Shown here in pieces: positions 12,311 through 24,745 of a DNA stretch of 64,000 bases. Within the stretch, counting starts at the first letter, position 1, and each line of letters begins with the position of its first letter. The stretch is from Bradysia coprophila (lineage: Eukaryota > Arthropoda > Insecta > Diptera > Sciaridae), in NCBI RefSeq assembly GCF_014529535.1, contig NW_023503337.1:248001-312000 (forward strand), written 5' to 3'. The notes beneath the pieces are model-generated. The model did not search any database. It had not been told where the DNA came from and saw nothing but the letters and a program-made list of their open reading frames with translations. The position numbers and the translations under genes were made by a program.

Positions 12311-13779
12311 GCCTTTGAGCATATTAATGAAATGTAATAATTTACCTATTCTGTTGTCAAAACCCTTTTTTTTGTACATTTGACATCATCGACACAAAAA
12401 CGCATCTCGGCTCGACTCTACATACCAAAGCTTTCCAACGAACCCATGGTCGATTATGTTCCTCAACTGGTGTGGCTGTAATTTTTGTAAAAAAAAACTT
12501 TTTTTTCCTTGACTGCATTTCAATCTCTGACAAATTTTCAGTTAATTAGACAATACATTAGAGTTACTTACGTTGGTTACGTACACTACGATTTTCGATT
12601 AGTGAAAAACAGTCGAAATATATGCATAAAACGTTCGAAATTTTAAGTCCTAGTGTACGTAACTAACGTGGATACATCGAGGAACTCTTTATTTTAGTTG
12701 ACTTCACTTTAAATAACAATTTTTTTGAAAATAAATATTGAATAGCCTCAAAAAAAGTCCAAAAATGCTTCATATCCCACTTTTATATAGAAAATAGTTC
12801 AAATAGATCGAAATTTGGGTTCCAAACATCGAAAAATTCTTTATTTTAGTTGATCTCACTCTTATCAACAATAAGTAATGAAGAGCCGCACAAAAAACCT
12901 CATAAAAGCGAAAAACAAACGAAATGCAGGCATAAAATTTCATCGACTTGGGGTGGACTTCCACTAATGTCGCTCCAACCCTTTGCAGTGAAACTTATCC
13001 AAGTTTTTTTTTACGATGACTTTTCTGTTTATTCATTTTTATAAACCTAAATTTCTATCAGAATATGAAACAAATTCCACCCATGGAGTGGCTTCTATTC
13101 TTAACAAAAATTACCCTAATCTATTTATCCAGAACCATGGAAACTGGCCTGATTCAGGAGAAACGGGAGAAAGATAACTTAGCTTAGCGAATTTAAACTA
13201 AATTAATCTCACACAAACACAAATGAAAAATTATAGAATATAATAGATGTCATCTAAGGATGTTTTTGCATGGTACTACAGAGGCTAGGCTCTCTCATCA
13301 TACATGCCATGTCTCGAACTTGTGTCACTACAGCCGCTCAAAAAACCACTTCGGAAAACCACCTATTTTTTCATCTAAAGTCATTAATATCACCGTCAGG
13401 TGAACATGGACCTGGTGGTAAGTATATTCAAATTTTGCGTCTCTTCAAGGCCTTCAAACGTAGCTAAAAAGGATTTACCCGAAATTGTTTCACTCGAGTA
13501 AAAAAAAACGATTTGGGCTTCTTTTGGTAGACCCTTACTTCACTACCTCAATTGTCGACAACAAAATAAATTTCACCAAACGTAGTACTACGCTTTACTC
13601 GCATCAGTTCAACGAATCGAATGAGCTATAACTCAATAATATCCGTGACCCCTTGTCCCAAGGTTGTTCGAAGATTTGGCGATATCACTCTTAATTGATC
13701 GAATAAATTCAATTATTTGTTTGTATACATCTGGCGTTCGTTTTAATTTTTGAGCTGCGACAAGTCACAAGAATACAAA
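12311..13779. other. Intergenic DNA with a small inverted-repeat element
   Basis: No gene seen. A possible MITE lies at 12570-12670, where ACGTTGGTTACGTACACTA is inverted as TAGTGTACGTAACTAACGT at the other end, with one mismatch. The rest is AT-rich with unsupported short frames. Confidence 0.5.
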
Positions 13780-14480
13780 GGGGACGTCCATAAAGGACGT
13801 CCGCGCCTATGGGGGGAGGGGGTGTTTCAGAAAAGCGGACAAAGTGTGACCAAATTACCCGGGGGGGAGGGGGTAAAATCAAATTAGGACGTCCACTTAT
13901 TACATATTGAATTTTTTTATTCATTTTCATGTATAGACTGAAATTAAAAATTGCCTAATTCAAGGCATTTTTAGAAAACATTCTCAGAATTTAATCCGCG
14001 TTAAACATTCGAAAATGCGTCGTTGATTTTATTAAAAAATTAAATTCTGCGTAACAACCGATCATAGATTTATATCCAAAAGTTGTACGTACGGCCAGTT
14101 GAATTTACCCGTAAAATCTCAAAAATTTGTGATGAGATCGAAAATTGTGTGATTTTTGCGATGGCAGCATCCAAAAATACTGTTTTGAAATATTAGGTTA
14201 CATTTTCTTTGCATATATGGTGTGACGGGCATGCTTGTGCTTTATAAGAGTCTTCCGGAATGCATACGCGTACAGAAACTCGTCCTACAATTGAATGATT
14301 CGAGGATTTATAATTTTTGACTTTTATGAATAAATTCAATTTTTTAATAAATTTTTGTTGAAAAGTGGACGTCCACTTGGGGGGGAGGGGGTGTGTAAAA
14401 GCGGACAAAGTGTGACAGGGGGGAGGGGGGGTGTCGAAAAAACCACCAAAATCGCGGACGTCCTTTATGGACGTTCCCAT
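13780..14480. mobile_element. Non-autonomous element with GGACGTCC-rich inverted ends
   Basis: The left end GGACGTCCATAAAGGACGTC (from about 13782) is inverted as GACGTCCTTTATGGACGTTC at about 14457-14476. Internally two direct blocks of GGGGGAGGGGGTGT followed by AAAAGCGGACAAAGTGTGAC lie near both ends. No transposase frame. ATACA occurs on both sides but does not align exactly with the inverted ends, so no target duplication is claimed. Confidence 0.65.
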
Positions 14481-15439
14481 ACATCTGATTTAGGGTAGGT
14501 GAATCGAAGTTTTCCTCCTTCTTGTACATTTGTAAGATGAAATAAAATTTTGCAAAAAAAAACTAGGACGATAACTCCCCGATTTTATGAATATAAATTT
14601 TATATTTTTCCGAGTGTGTAGTAAATAGTTAAACGTAGTAAAAAAAGTGAACCTGTGAGTTCCTCCCATCTTCTACTTAATGGGTTATAACCATTTTAAT
14701 CTTCCGACAAAGAGACAAAATTTTATAAACAAAAAGATAAAAAATGAACATTTTTTTTATCAGATTGCTCCACCCAGCTTGCTCCACAAGTAAACTGTAA
14801 TCATTCGTGTCGCATTTATGTCGTGTGTCCTCACTCACTATCCATACTGATAACACACCAGAATATTTCTTTTTACAAAAAAAAAGAGCTCTCTCAATTT
14901 TCTCCGGATTCCACAGATACAATATCCAATGTTCCGCGACGGCGCATGTCCTTTCCGACACACTCATTTCATTATCATTTTATTTTCATCATTTTGTCTA
15001 ACATCACACAAGCTTCCTGAATTTTCACCACAAAACAGTCATCTCTGTACGTTACCCCAATCGGTAACACGAACAAAGGGAACTATATAATTTTCACCGA
15101 CCGAATAATATTCGAAAGCATTTCACCGTTTCTGTTTCGTTGTTTTGTGTGATTTAAATTTCGAGGTTTTTGCGGGTTTCCTTCCTTTTACGAATCGTAA
15201 ATTTTATGTCAACAATTTTATGGGCTATTTGTAACTCGTATATATTTGCCATAAACACGTTAAAGGAAGGTTGCTTTTAAGTGAGCGTGAATAAATATCA
15301 ACATCGAACGTGTGATTTGATAAACAGTTTGTTTTTCTTTTTATTAATTGAATTGTTAATAATAATCGTTGGACCATTTATATATATTATTACAATTAAG
15401 AGACCATTTAATTAGCCACCACTAATACACCCCATCGAA
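14481..15439. other. Upstream region of the LMO gene
   Basis: AT-rich and non-coding as far as I can see. A TATATAA string at about 15085 could be a core promoter about 350 bp before the ATG, but no initiator can be fixed. The immediate translation context is CATCGAAATGAATG. The 5' UTR and any upstream non-coding exon are not resolvable. Confidence 0.35.
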
Positions 15440-18400
15440 ATGAATGTGATTAAGTCTGAACTATCCGATGAGAAGCCTCATTTTTGTGCAAAGTGTGATA
15501 AACAAATATGTGACCGGTATTTCTTGAAAGCGTTAAATCTGTTCTGGCATGAAGACTGTTTGAAATGCGGTTGTTGTGATTGTCGTTTGGTTGATGTAGG
15601 CTCATCACTGTATACGAGAGAAAATTTTTTATTATGCAAGAGTGACTACATGAGGTGATTATTAACCATATACTGTCTGGCTAGAAAGTCAATAAATAAT
15701 TTATGAATAAAAATCCATTTTCCCTTTATTTTTACTTATTTACCACTCATTTAGGCTGTACGGCAACACCGGTCTATGTTCGGCTTGTAATAAGTTAATT
15801 CCAGCTTTTGAAATGGTTATGCGAGCGAAACGAAACGTTTATCATCTGGAGTGTTTTGCATGTCAACAGTGTTCACACAGGTACGTTCTGAGTTTTGATT
15901 TGGTAAGGATGATAGGGTGGTTTATACATTTATTATTTATGTGTATAGGCAAGCTCCGCTCACGATAACGTGTGGTTTATTATTTGTAAGCGCAACAGGA
16001 CGATTTAAATTTGTAATTGAATTTCTGGTGTTGACTTTTGCAATTGATGGCTCCGCAATCCTTTGCCTTAAAATTTTCGCTGAAAATATTAATCTTTTTA
16101 TTGAAGGTCTTCAGAAACTGAAATTATTGAAGAAGGCCCTTTTTCCCTTCTTTTAATTTCTTTATTTGTTGACCTGTCGTCTGGTAACAAGGCAAGCATA
16201 ACGCTAGTATAAATATTGGGCATGTTGTTTGGTACTTCCCTTGATCTACAACATTTTGAATAGATTGATGATATAGTACATTTCTTGTCAATCAACAGGA
16301 CATATGATGGAAATGATACTTTGTGAATTTTACCGAGGTCAGTAAATACACCGTAGCAATCTCCATCACTAGTCCCATTGTCATTTGTCATTTTTGAGGG
16401 GTTTTGAGATTCCAGCACTTGTGTAGAATAATTACTAGGGTGGATCCATTTTACTACTTTAAAAGTGACATCATCTCACAAACTGTTACAAAACTATATT
16501 TCTACATTTTACTAGAGACAGACACGCATGTCGTCGAAAATTCAAAATGGTTATTAACAAAGAGGACTTTTAGCTCCACGAAAGAGCGCGGCGAAAGTAT
16601 AGATTTTTCGCCCCGCTGAAGAACATAAATCAACTTTCGCTAATCTCAGCATGAACATTTTTTCGCCTGACTCCTCTAGGAGGTGCCTGAAGGCAAAAAG
16701 TTTCTTTTTTTTTGATTATGCACGCAACCTTTGCCTTCGACTCGGGTCGCAACACTGCGTACTTCGCCAAAAAAATCGCTTTCCTTTATATAACTATTTA
16801 CAGCTGTTTGCCGGGAAGGTTATATTCTGTTTGACTAATAACAAAAATACAATCCACCAGATGCTACCAACACAACGCTAATTTCTTAATTTATTTTTAT
16901 ACTCTTCAAACGTACAATTCTATTATGAATGCATGTGGTGTATCTTTGATAAAGGGAAGTGCGACTAGTACATTATATCTTTCACTAAGTTTAGATGGTT
17001 TGTCGGAGTAGCAGCACCCTTCAAAGTTCATGATAATCCAAAAAGTCGTTTAAACCGCTGCAAAAGTAGTTAGATTAGCCTCAGCTTTTTGAATTTATAT
17101 TTTCAAGTTGTTAATGCTCAAAACAAACGAGACATTGAAAACGTGTTTTGGTCCTAGTTTTCATTGACAGATGCAGCAGTCGCGATTTTGAATAGAAAAA
17201 GTTCTAACTTCATTTGACAGTTTCGAAAATTTCGTCATGAAAAATAGGACCAAAACACGTTTTCAATGCCTCGTTTGTTTTGAGCATAAAAGATTTACCT
17301 TGAATTTGAGCGAAGTCCATTGTCTCCGTGGAAGACACTGTCTATTTTCATACTCTAAAATTGTCTTCATTGTCTGATTTCTAGAAAATAACTCTTGATG
17401 GTAGATAGAGTCCATATCTGCTGTCTTTGATTAAGTTTCATTCATTTTTTTTTCTTCAACCAGGCGGCAGTGTTATTATCTGATCTCTTACATCTTTTGA
17501 TCTACGGAGTCTCAGGAGACTGTGGCAAAATCCTTTACGGCATTTGTACGGCATCTCTAAGATTTTAAGCTCTGGAAAAAAAATTCAAAATAAAGAATAT
17601 TTTTGAAAAGAGCAAGATAAAAGCGGTGGAGTTTTCTTATTATGTGAATATATTACTAACTTTGATGTTGATATAACTACAGCCGCACTTTCCATACAAG
17701 ATGACCAAAAATTTACATGCAAGAATAAATTGTCCTGAAATTTCGACGACATGAGTATCGGTGACTTCCTGAAGAAACGGTGATTTCCTGAAGAAACGAC
17801 GAGAAGAAACGGTGACTTCCTGAAGAAACGACGAGAAGTAACGGCCACTAAAGTCGCCGTTTCTTCTCGTCGTTTCTCCAGGAAGTCACCGTTTCTTCAG
17901 AAAGTCACCGTTTCTTCAGGAAGTCACCGTTTCTTCTGGAAGTCGTTGTTTCTTCTCGTCGTTTCTTCAGAAAATCTGGAGAGGCGTCAGTACATGTCGC
18001 CGTTTGTTCAGAAAGTCGCTGTTTCTTCGAAACCTGAAGAAACGACGAGAAGAAACAACGACTTCCAGAAGAAACAGTGAGATGAAACAACCTCTGATTG
18101 CAACCAACTAAAGCAAATAAAATAAACAGTTTCATATTTTAATTTAAATGAATTAAATCTACGTATAGAGGCTTATTTTTGAGTTGAGCTGAAATTTCGA
18201 TTTCGATTCCTAATTTTCTTCTCGCCGTAAAGGCGTTTTGTTGGTTCTTATAGAATACATCCTTTTACGAATTGTAACGTAAAGGAGTTTGGTTCGTCCT
18301 TACAGAATGCATCTTTTTACGAAATGAATTTTCATTTTACATAAAAAGCGTTTTAACACGCCGAGCGATCCGGCCCATTGCCCCGGAGCGAAGCGGAGGG

Positions 18401-21400
18401 CCGCAATGCGAGCCGGGGCGCCGGAACGGTGTCGGTAACTTGGGAGTTAATTTTTTTTTTCTCGCATCGTCTAATAATTAGCCGCATAAAAAGCGTTTTT
18501 AACACGCCGAGCGATCCGGCCCATTGCCCCTGAGCGAAGCGGAGGGCCGCAATGCGAGCCGGGCGCCGGAACGGTGTCGGTAACTTAGGAGTTAATTTGT
18601 TTTCTCTCGCATCGTCTAATAATTAGCCGCATAAAAAGCGTTTTAACACGCCGAGCGATCCGGCCCATTGCCCCGGAGCGAAGCGGAGGGCCGCAATGCG
18701 AGCCGGGCGCCGGAACGGTGTCGGTAACTTAGGAGTTAATTTGTTTTCTCTCGCATCGTCTAATAATTAGCCGCATAAAAAGCGTTTTAACACGCCGAGC
18801 GATCCGGCCCATTGCCCCGGAGCGAAGCGGAGGGCCGCAATGCGAGCCGGGCGCCGGAACGGTGTCGGTAACTTGGGAGTTAATTTTTTTTCTCTCGCAT
18901 CGTCTAATAATTAGCCGCATAAAAAGCGTTTTAACACGCCGAGCGATCCGGCCCATTGCCCCTGAGCGAAGCGGAGGGCCGCAATGCGAGCCGGGCGCCG
19001 GAACGGTGTCGGTAACTTAGGAGTTAATTTGTTTTCTCTCGCATCGTCTAATAATTAGCCGCATAAAAGCGTTTTAACACGCCGAGCGATCCGGCCATTG
19101 CCCCGGAGCGAAGCGGAGGGCCGCAATGCGAGCCGGGCGCCGGAACGGTGTCGGTAACTTAGGAGTTAATTTGTTTTCTCTCGCATCGTCTAATAATTAG
19201 CCGCATAAAAAGCGTTTTAACACGCCGAGCGATCCGGCCCATTGCCCCGGAGCGAAGCGGAGGGCCGCAATGCGAGCCGGGCGCCGGAACGGTGTCGGTA
19301 ACTTGGGAGTTATTTTTTTTTCTCTCGCATCGTCTAATAATTAGCCGCATAAAAAGCGTTTTAACACGCCGAGCGATCCGGCCCATTGCCCCGGAGCGAA
19401 GCGGAGGGCCGCAATGCGAGCCGGGCGCCGGAACGGTGTCGGTAACTTGGGAGTTAATTTTTTTTCTCTCGCATCGTCTAATAATTAGCCGCATAAAAAG
19501 CGTTTTAACACGCCGAGCGATCCGGCCCATTGCCCCGGAGCGAAGCGGAGGGCCGCAATGCGAGCCGGGCGCCGGAACGGTGTCGGTAACTTGGGAGTTA
19601 ATTTTTTTTCTCGCATCGTCTAATAATTAGCCGCATAAAAAGCGTTTTAACACGCCGAGCGATCCGGCCCATTGCCCCTGAGCGAAGCGGAGGGCCGCAA
19701 TGCGAGCCGGGCGCCGGAACGGTGTCGGTAACTTAGGAGTTAATTTGTTTTCTCTCGCATCGTCTAATAATTAGCCGCATAAAAAGCGTTTTAACACGCC
19801 GAGCGATCCGGCCCATTGCCCCGGAGCGAAGCGGAGGGCCGCAATGCGAGCCGGGCGCCGGAACGGTGTCGGTAACTTAGGAGTTAATTTGTTTTCTCTC
19901 GCATCGTCTAATAATTAGCCGCATAAAAAGCGTTTTAACACGCCGAGCGATCCGGCCCATTGCCCCGGAGCGAAGCGGAGGGCCGCAATGCGAGCCGGGC
20001 GCCGGAACGGTGTCGGTAACTTGGGAGTTTATTTTTTTTTCTCTCGCATCGTCTAATAATTAGCCGCATAAAAAGCGTTTTAACACGCCGAGCGATCCGG
20101 CCCATTGCCCCGGAGCGAAGCGGAGGGCCGCAATGCGAGCCGGGCGCCGGAACGGTGTCGGTAACTTGGGAGTTAATTTTTTTTCTCTCGCATCGTCTAA
20201 TAATTAGCCGCATAAAAAGCGTTTTAACACGCCGAGCGATCCGGCCATTGCCCCGGAGCGAAGCGGAGGGCCGCAATGCGAGCCGGGCGCCGGAACGGTG
20301 TCGGTAACTTGGGAGTTAATTTGTTTTCTCTCGCATCGTCTAATAATTAGCCGCATAAAAAGCGTTTTAACACGCCGAGCGATCCGGCCCATTTCCCCGG
20401 AGCGAAGCGGAGGGCCGCAATGCGAGCCGGGCGCCGGAACGGTGTCGGTAACTTAGGAGTTAATTTTTTTTCTCTCGCATCGTCTAATAATTAGCCGCAT
20501 AAAAAGCGTTTTAACACGCCGAGCCGGGCGCCGGCCAAAGTACCTGACAACTGGTTTTTGATACATTTTGTAAAAGGATGAGTTCCATATGGTTGAATAA
20601 ATCGCGTTTTCGATGTATTTCGTAAAAGGGTAAATTGCCTATGGTTAGCAAATTTCTTTTAGTCACATAAGGATAAAATACAGCTATTTGTTCAGCCATA
20701 GGGAATTCATCCTTTTACGAAATGTATCAAAAAGCAGTTGTCAGGTAATTTGTCTGTAACTTCAGTATACATGCTGAATTTATGGACAACTTTCTTGCCA
20801 AACTTTCGCCTGGCTCCACTTCAGCAGCTCGTCGATTTGTGTGGCCTGTGTTATAGGGAAATGTTCTAATTGTTTTTTTGTGGTTCTTCGGTCTCACTTC
20901 TTCAGAAAGTCACAGTTTTTTAGAATGTCACCACTTCTTCGAAATCGTTCACTTCCTGAAGAAACGACAAGAAGAAACTGCGACTTCCTGAAGAAACGAT
21001 GAAAAGAAACGGTGAGTTCCTGAAAAAACGACAAGAAACTTCCGTCTCCGTTTCTTCAGGAACTTGTCATTTCTAATAAATTCACCGTTTCTTCCCGTCG
21101 TTTCTTCAGGAAGTCATCGTTTCTACAGAAAGTCGCCACTTTTTACCAAAAACGGCGACATCCTGAAGAAACTGTGACTTCCTGAAGAAACGACGAGAAG
21201 AAACGACGACTTCCTGAAGAAACGGTGACTTCCTGAAGAAACAGTGACTTCCTGAAGAAACGGCGACTACTCGCCGTTTCTTCATGAAGTCGCCGATACT
21301 CATGTCGTCGAAATTTCAGGACAATCAAGAATAACGCCAAATTCTAACTAGTGTAGTTCTAGTAATTAGTACAATAACAAAATTCAAAAATTCTCATTGC

Positions 21401-21749
21401 GTCCTACAATACATTCCAAAATGTACGAATAAAAATTTCTTCCCTCCCTAATAGATTTTGCGTTGGCGACCGATTCTATCTGTGTGAAAATAAGATTCTC
21501 TGCGAAAATGACTACGAAGAACGACTACAGTATTTCGCTGCAACCAATACCAATCAATCGACCAACAATGCCAGCAACAACGAAACGAAAAACAAATTCA
21601 ATGACTGTTCACCTACTACCAATTTAAATAATTTAAAATCATTGAACGATGGCAACAGCAAAAATGCAAGAGAATTCAATGGATTCGGCAAGGAGTTTAC
21701 TGGCTTCGCAATCCGACGACAAGCGGAAGTTCCAATCATTGTTAGATAA
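15440..21749 (+). CDS. LMO: LIM-only protein (LMO / Beadex type)
   Basis: Three exons: 15440-15654, 15755-15880 and 21455-21749, with GT..AG introns at every join. The reading frame is continuous for 211 residues. LIM domain 1 (about residues 16-70) has the CAKC ... WHEDCLKC ... CD ... C..D zinc ligands. LIM domain 2 (about 80-137) has CSAC, YHLECFACQQC, FCVGDRFY and CENDYEE. These are hallmarks of LMO proteins, nuclear adaptors with no DNA-binding domain of their own. LMOs bind LDB/Chip and compete with LIM-homeodomain proteins; Drosophila Beadex does so with Apterous. A 70-odd residue Asn/Thr/Ser-rich tail follows LIM2 and is longer than in most LMOs. Intron 2 (5.6 kb) carries a MITE and a complete foldback element ending about 120 bp before exon 3. 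An alternative upstream first exon cannot be excluded. Confidence 0.93.
17115..17286. mobile_element. MITE in LMO intron 2
   Basis: Ends TGCTCAAAACAAACGAG and CTCGTTTGTTTTGAGCA are inverse. The inversion continues through GAAAACGTGTTTTGGTCCTA for about 45 bp. TAA flanks both ends (17112-17114 and 17287-17289), a 3-bp duplication that would suit the PIF/Harbinger group (inference). No coding capacity. Confidence 0.7.
17720..17728. other. Left 9-bp target-site duplication of the foldback element
   Basis: CAAGAATAA directly abuts the terminal inverted repeat starting ATTGTCCTG. The identical nonamer directly follows the right end at 21326-21334. Confidence 0.85.
18341..20535. repeat. GC-rich tandem array, about 145-bp unit, 15 copies plus a partial
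   Basis: Each unit runs ATAAAAAGCGTTTTAACACG, CCGAGCGATCCGGCCCATTG, CCCCGGAGCGAAGCGGAGGG, CCGCAATGCGAGCCGGGCGC, CGGAACGGTGTCGGTAACTT, then a T-run, CTCGCATCGTC and TAATAATTAGCCGC. Copies are nearly identical. Variants at a few sites (CCCCGGAG or CCCCTGAG; ACTTGGGAG or ACTTAGGAG) alternate along the array, and the last copy is cut at GGGCGCCGG. The CpG-dense block contrasts sharply with its AT-rich surroundings. Minus-strand frames beginning MGRIARRVKTLF arise only because the repeat lacks stops in one frame. It lies inside the foldback element. Confidence 0.92.
20537..20746. repeat. MITE-like inverted repeat inside the foldback element
   Basis: ACCTGACAACTGGTTTTTGA at the left end is inverted as TCAAAAAGCAGTTGTCAGGT at the right. 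The match continues through ACATTT(T/C)GTAAAAGGATGA. A diverged half-copy (CATCCTTTTACGAATTG, CATCTTTTTACGAAATG) lies just left of the GC-rich array at about 18260-18325. The array is thus bracketed by relatives of this sequence. Confidence 0.65.
21326..21334. other. Right 9-bp target-site duplication of the foldback element
   Basis: CAAGAATAA, identical to 17720-17728 and in direct orientation, immediately outside the right inverted repeat. Confidence 0.85.
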
Positions 21750-21933
21750 TTTAAAAGTTAATGTGAAACATATTTTTCTATGTAGATCAAATTAACGCAA
21801 ATTTAGGGCATAATTATTGGCATCTTTTTCATTTATATATATTTTGTTTACATTCTACTGTTGGTTTTGTTACGGTTGTATCGCTTTGACGGCATTTACG
21901 TAGGTATTCTTTTATCAAAATCATTTCTGAACA

Positions 21934-21939
21934 AATAAA
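21934..21939 (+). terminator. Candidate poly(A) signal of LMO
   Basis: AATAAA 185 bp after the LMO stop codon. Further AATAAA-like strings follow near 22458 and 22606, so the 3' end may vary. Confidence 0.45.
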
Positions 21940-24165
21940 TAATCTTTGATAAAAATTAAACCGATAATTGTATCCATTGGAAGCATTTGCTAAGTGACAA
22001 ACATTGGAGAATCAGAGTCCATTGTTTATCCACTGTTCTACAGCCTTGAACGTCCTTTTTGACATATTTAACATTCTTCTCTGCTTCATATACATACCTC
22101 TATCTTATACCGAATTTTACAAAACATCTTCGAACATTTTGGGGTGGCATATTATATACATATATACCCTATATAGCGTCGCTCTTGTGTTGTGCTATGT
22201 TAACAACGTACAAAATATCCAAAACTCCGTAAGATGAAAATTTGTATAATCATAATTGCTGGGGAGCGTTTAATGTTAAAAAGGGTAGACATGCTTATCG
22301 ACATTGCATAATATTATTATAATGGGGGAGTTTTTGGAACGGAAATACCATCGAATAACAACAGTCTGTCTTGTTTGGTAATAACACATCGTTTTCGTAA
22401 ACCTTAAATGTCTCAATATAACGTGTCATGGAACATAAATGTGAAGATAATTAAGGAAAATAAAGTGAGAATTTATTTGGTGTGTTGGAACATGGTGTAT
22501 AGTGTAAGGCTAAGGACATATCATTTAGTTGTGGTATAATCGGTCGACTAGTTGATTTTTTTTCTTGAAAATATGGACAGCTAAATATGGAAAGCTAATC
22601 AGAAAAAATAAAACATACAAACTGTGCCTACCACAGAGAACAGGAGTATGCTCAAGTTAAGTAAGATCAATATTGAAAACTGTAAGCTAAATACAGACTG
22701 AAAGATATTTAAATCTTCGTTTAAATGCGTTTAATGTGCTTGTAAATAACTGATGGAACTCAAAGCAGAGCGTATTATTATGTGCCAGAGTAAAACAAAG
22801 GGTTGTTAAGAGCCTATAGATAACAATAGAAAATGTCTGCCTTACGCTCAGAGATGGGCACATTTAAGGCATTACTGAGCTTACGACGCTTAGAGTTTTT
22901 TTTGACGTATGAACTCTACCTACTCTCTGACTTAAAGTAAGACAGATAGTGAAATGTATAGATGACAACATAGGGCCTTGATATTCTAAGCATTAGCGGC
23001 TAATGCTAATTAGCTCTTTTAAAATATACATTATTTAGTTGCTCATGGAATCACAGTAAACTATTCGTTTCTCTTGTAGTGAGAAAATGCTCTGGAAAAT
23101 GACCTGGAAAATGCTCTGATATATTCTGTAACATTTTGAATCTAGAACAAACGTTAATGTCCCCAATTGATGAACATCTCCAGTACAGACACGTTCAATC
23201 TATCTATTACTTTTATCTTTCATAACAGGTTCATTTCAAGAATGTAAAATCTTTTACTTCATTTGCGTCAACGTACATTTTGCATGAGGAAGTACTGGTT
23301 GCAGTGGAATTTTCAGTTCTTTCTCTTCTCACTAAATGATTAAACTTTCAACATTATTTCAGTATTGAGTGAAAGGTATGATCACGATTAAATTACCAAC
23401 CTTTTAAAGTTGCTGCATTCAGTATAGACAGGAAATACTCGAGTAGTAACCATGTTTTTGTGAATCAATTCTCAAAAGATAAAGCCTGTCGAGCCGGACT
23501 GAGTGCTAAATAAAAAAATGCAAAATTTTAAACTAGAATGTGAGTCATTTTCGTATTACACGCTACAAATGCAGTGCCAAAACAATACTATCTCGGGTAT
23601 CAATTGAGATAAATCAACCGCAATAAAATCGATGGTAAACGGTTCGAATGCTGTAAAACTTTTATGTGTTTCTGATATCTCTCCCATATCTGAATAATAA
23701 AACTGATGACTTTTCAACTTTAGTGCCATATCTGAACATCATGGAGCATAACAAAACAAACGATAAATGACAAATTTTTCCCTTCAAAATAAAAGAAAAC
23801 AAATAAAATCTATTTTATAGCGTGTGGTAACCGCATCACCAAACCCTTAATGGTGTATATTTTGTCCCAAATAGAATTTCTCAAAAACAATTTTTTTCCT
23901 CCTTTTTTTTTAAAGGAAAAACTTCTTTTTCGAACTCTGATTTGTAAGGAGCTGAGAAAAACATAATATTCGATCAAAAGTAACGATTGTTTTTTTACAA
24001 TCAATTGAGTTTAAACACAGAGAAAAATAATTGATTTAAGCTATTCAGCGAAATATATATTTCCTGTTTTGGTACGAAAAATACTATTTTTTGACAAGCA
24101 GTACAACAAAAATAAAGATAGATTTTGAGATAAAATGTGTATAGTATAATAGAAATCACCGAATC
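21940..24165. other. Intergenic DNA, no gene seen
   Basis: AT-rich, possibly including LMO 3' UTR at its start. No supported gene, RNA or repeat boundary. Confidence 0.5.
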
Positions 24166-24265
24166 ACCTAGCAGGGTAGTAGAAGTTTTACCACGTCAAA
24201 CAGAGTAGTTTTTTGATACCAATAATACCATTAGCAGCCTTAATGGTAATCTTGCAATGACATTA
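24166..24265 (+). repeat. Half-copy of the CACCTAGCAGGGTA MITE
   Basis: Matches the left half of the complete element at 25740-25920: CACCTAGCAGGGTA, AGAGTAGTTTTTTGATACCA, ATAATACCATTAGCAGCCTT. The right inverted end is missing, so the copy is truncated. Confidence 0.7.
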
Positions 24266-24603
24266 TGAAAAAGTTCTTCTTCGCCTAACTGTATCAGTTC
24301 CGTAGTTTGTCTAAGTCTTCGTCACGCAATTTATCTACGGCTTCTCCACAAAGTTGAGCACACAAAACCATTTTCCTATCTCCAACTCTTGTACATGCAG
24401 GCGTGAAATAAATTGCACTTTACATCACTGTTTGTGCAACCCTTCTGCAACAATCTATCGAAATGCGACATACCGACAATTAAATTTTTTGTAATTTTTC
24501 GCGACTACAATATGACGTCGATAAGAGAGATTTTCTCAAACAGTTTTCGCCTATGTCTAAACCTAGGATAACATCAGTTATTTCAGCGTTCGTTTGTAAA
24601 TCG

Positions 24604-24745
24604 AAAACGGAATTTTGAAAACCGGCACATTTTCGGTTTTGTGGCTTCTTGAGAATTTTGCATGTATTTTTATATGGAGAAATCGAATACTCAAGTCAAA
24701 CACAAAAACAGAAAATGTGTCGGTTTTCAAAATTCCGTGTGTGTC
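24604..24745. repeat. Small inverted-repeat element
   Basis: ACGGAATTTTGAAAACCGGC near 24607 is inverted as GTCGGTTTTCAAAATTCCGT near 24737. The pairing extends about 40 bp per arm. Open frames on both strands here are by-products of the palindrome. No clear target duplication. Confidence 0.6.

Larger units (their letters stand above)
17729..21325. mobile_element. Complete foldback (FB / Mutator-like) element in LMO intron 2
   Basis: The terminal inverted repeats are ATTGTCCTGAAATTTCGACG at the left and its exact inverse at the right. They match for about 50 bp with two mismatches. Both ends then run into arms built of CCTGAAGAAAC / GACGAGAAGAAAC / GGTGACTT modules, each arm containing modules in both orientations, so each arm folds on itself (about 17761-18060 and 20900-21290). 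Identical CAAGAATAA nonamers flank the 3597-bp element. Nine-base duplications and modular arms are known for Drosophila FB elements and the Mutator superfamily. No transposase is present. The core holds a GC-rich tandem array and a MITE-like inverted repeat. Confidence 0.88.

Noticed and set aside
18729-20392. Repeated minus-strand frames MGRIARRVKTLF... and plus-strand MSVTWELFFF... in the GC-rich array
   Set aside because: They arise from a 145-bp repeat; unit lengths that are not multiples of three break them, and no gene signals exist.
18341-20535. Possible CRISPR array or bacterial contamination
   Set aside because: Units are contiguous with no unique spacers, and the array lies within an insect intron inside an element with matching ends and target duplication.
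23635-23660. GGTTCGAAT string as a tRNA T-arm
   Set aside because: No acceptor stem, D-arm or anticodon arm can be placed around it. I found no tRNA anywhere in the window.
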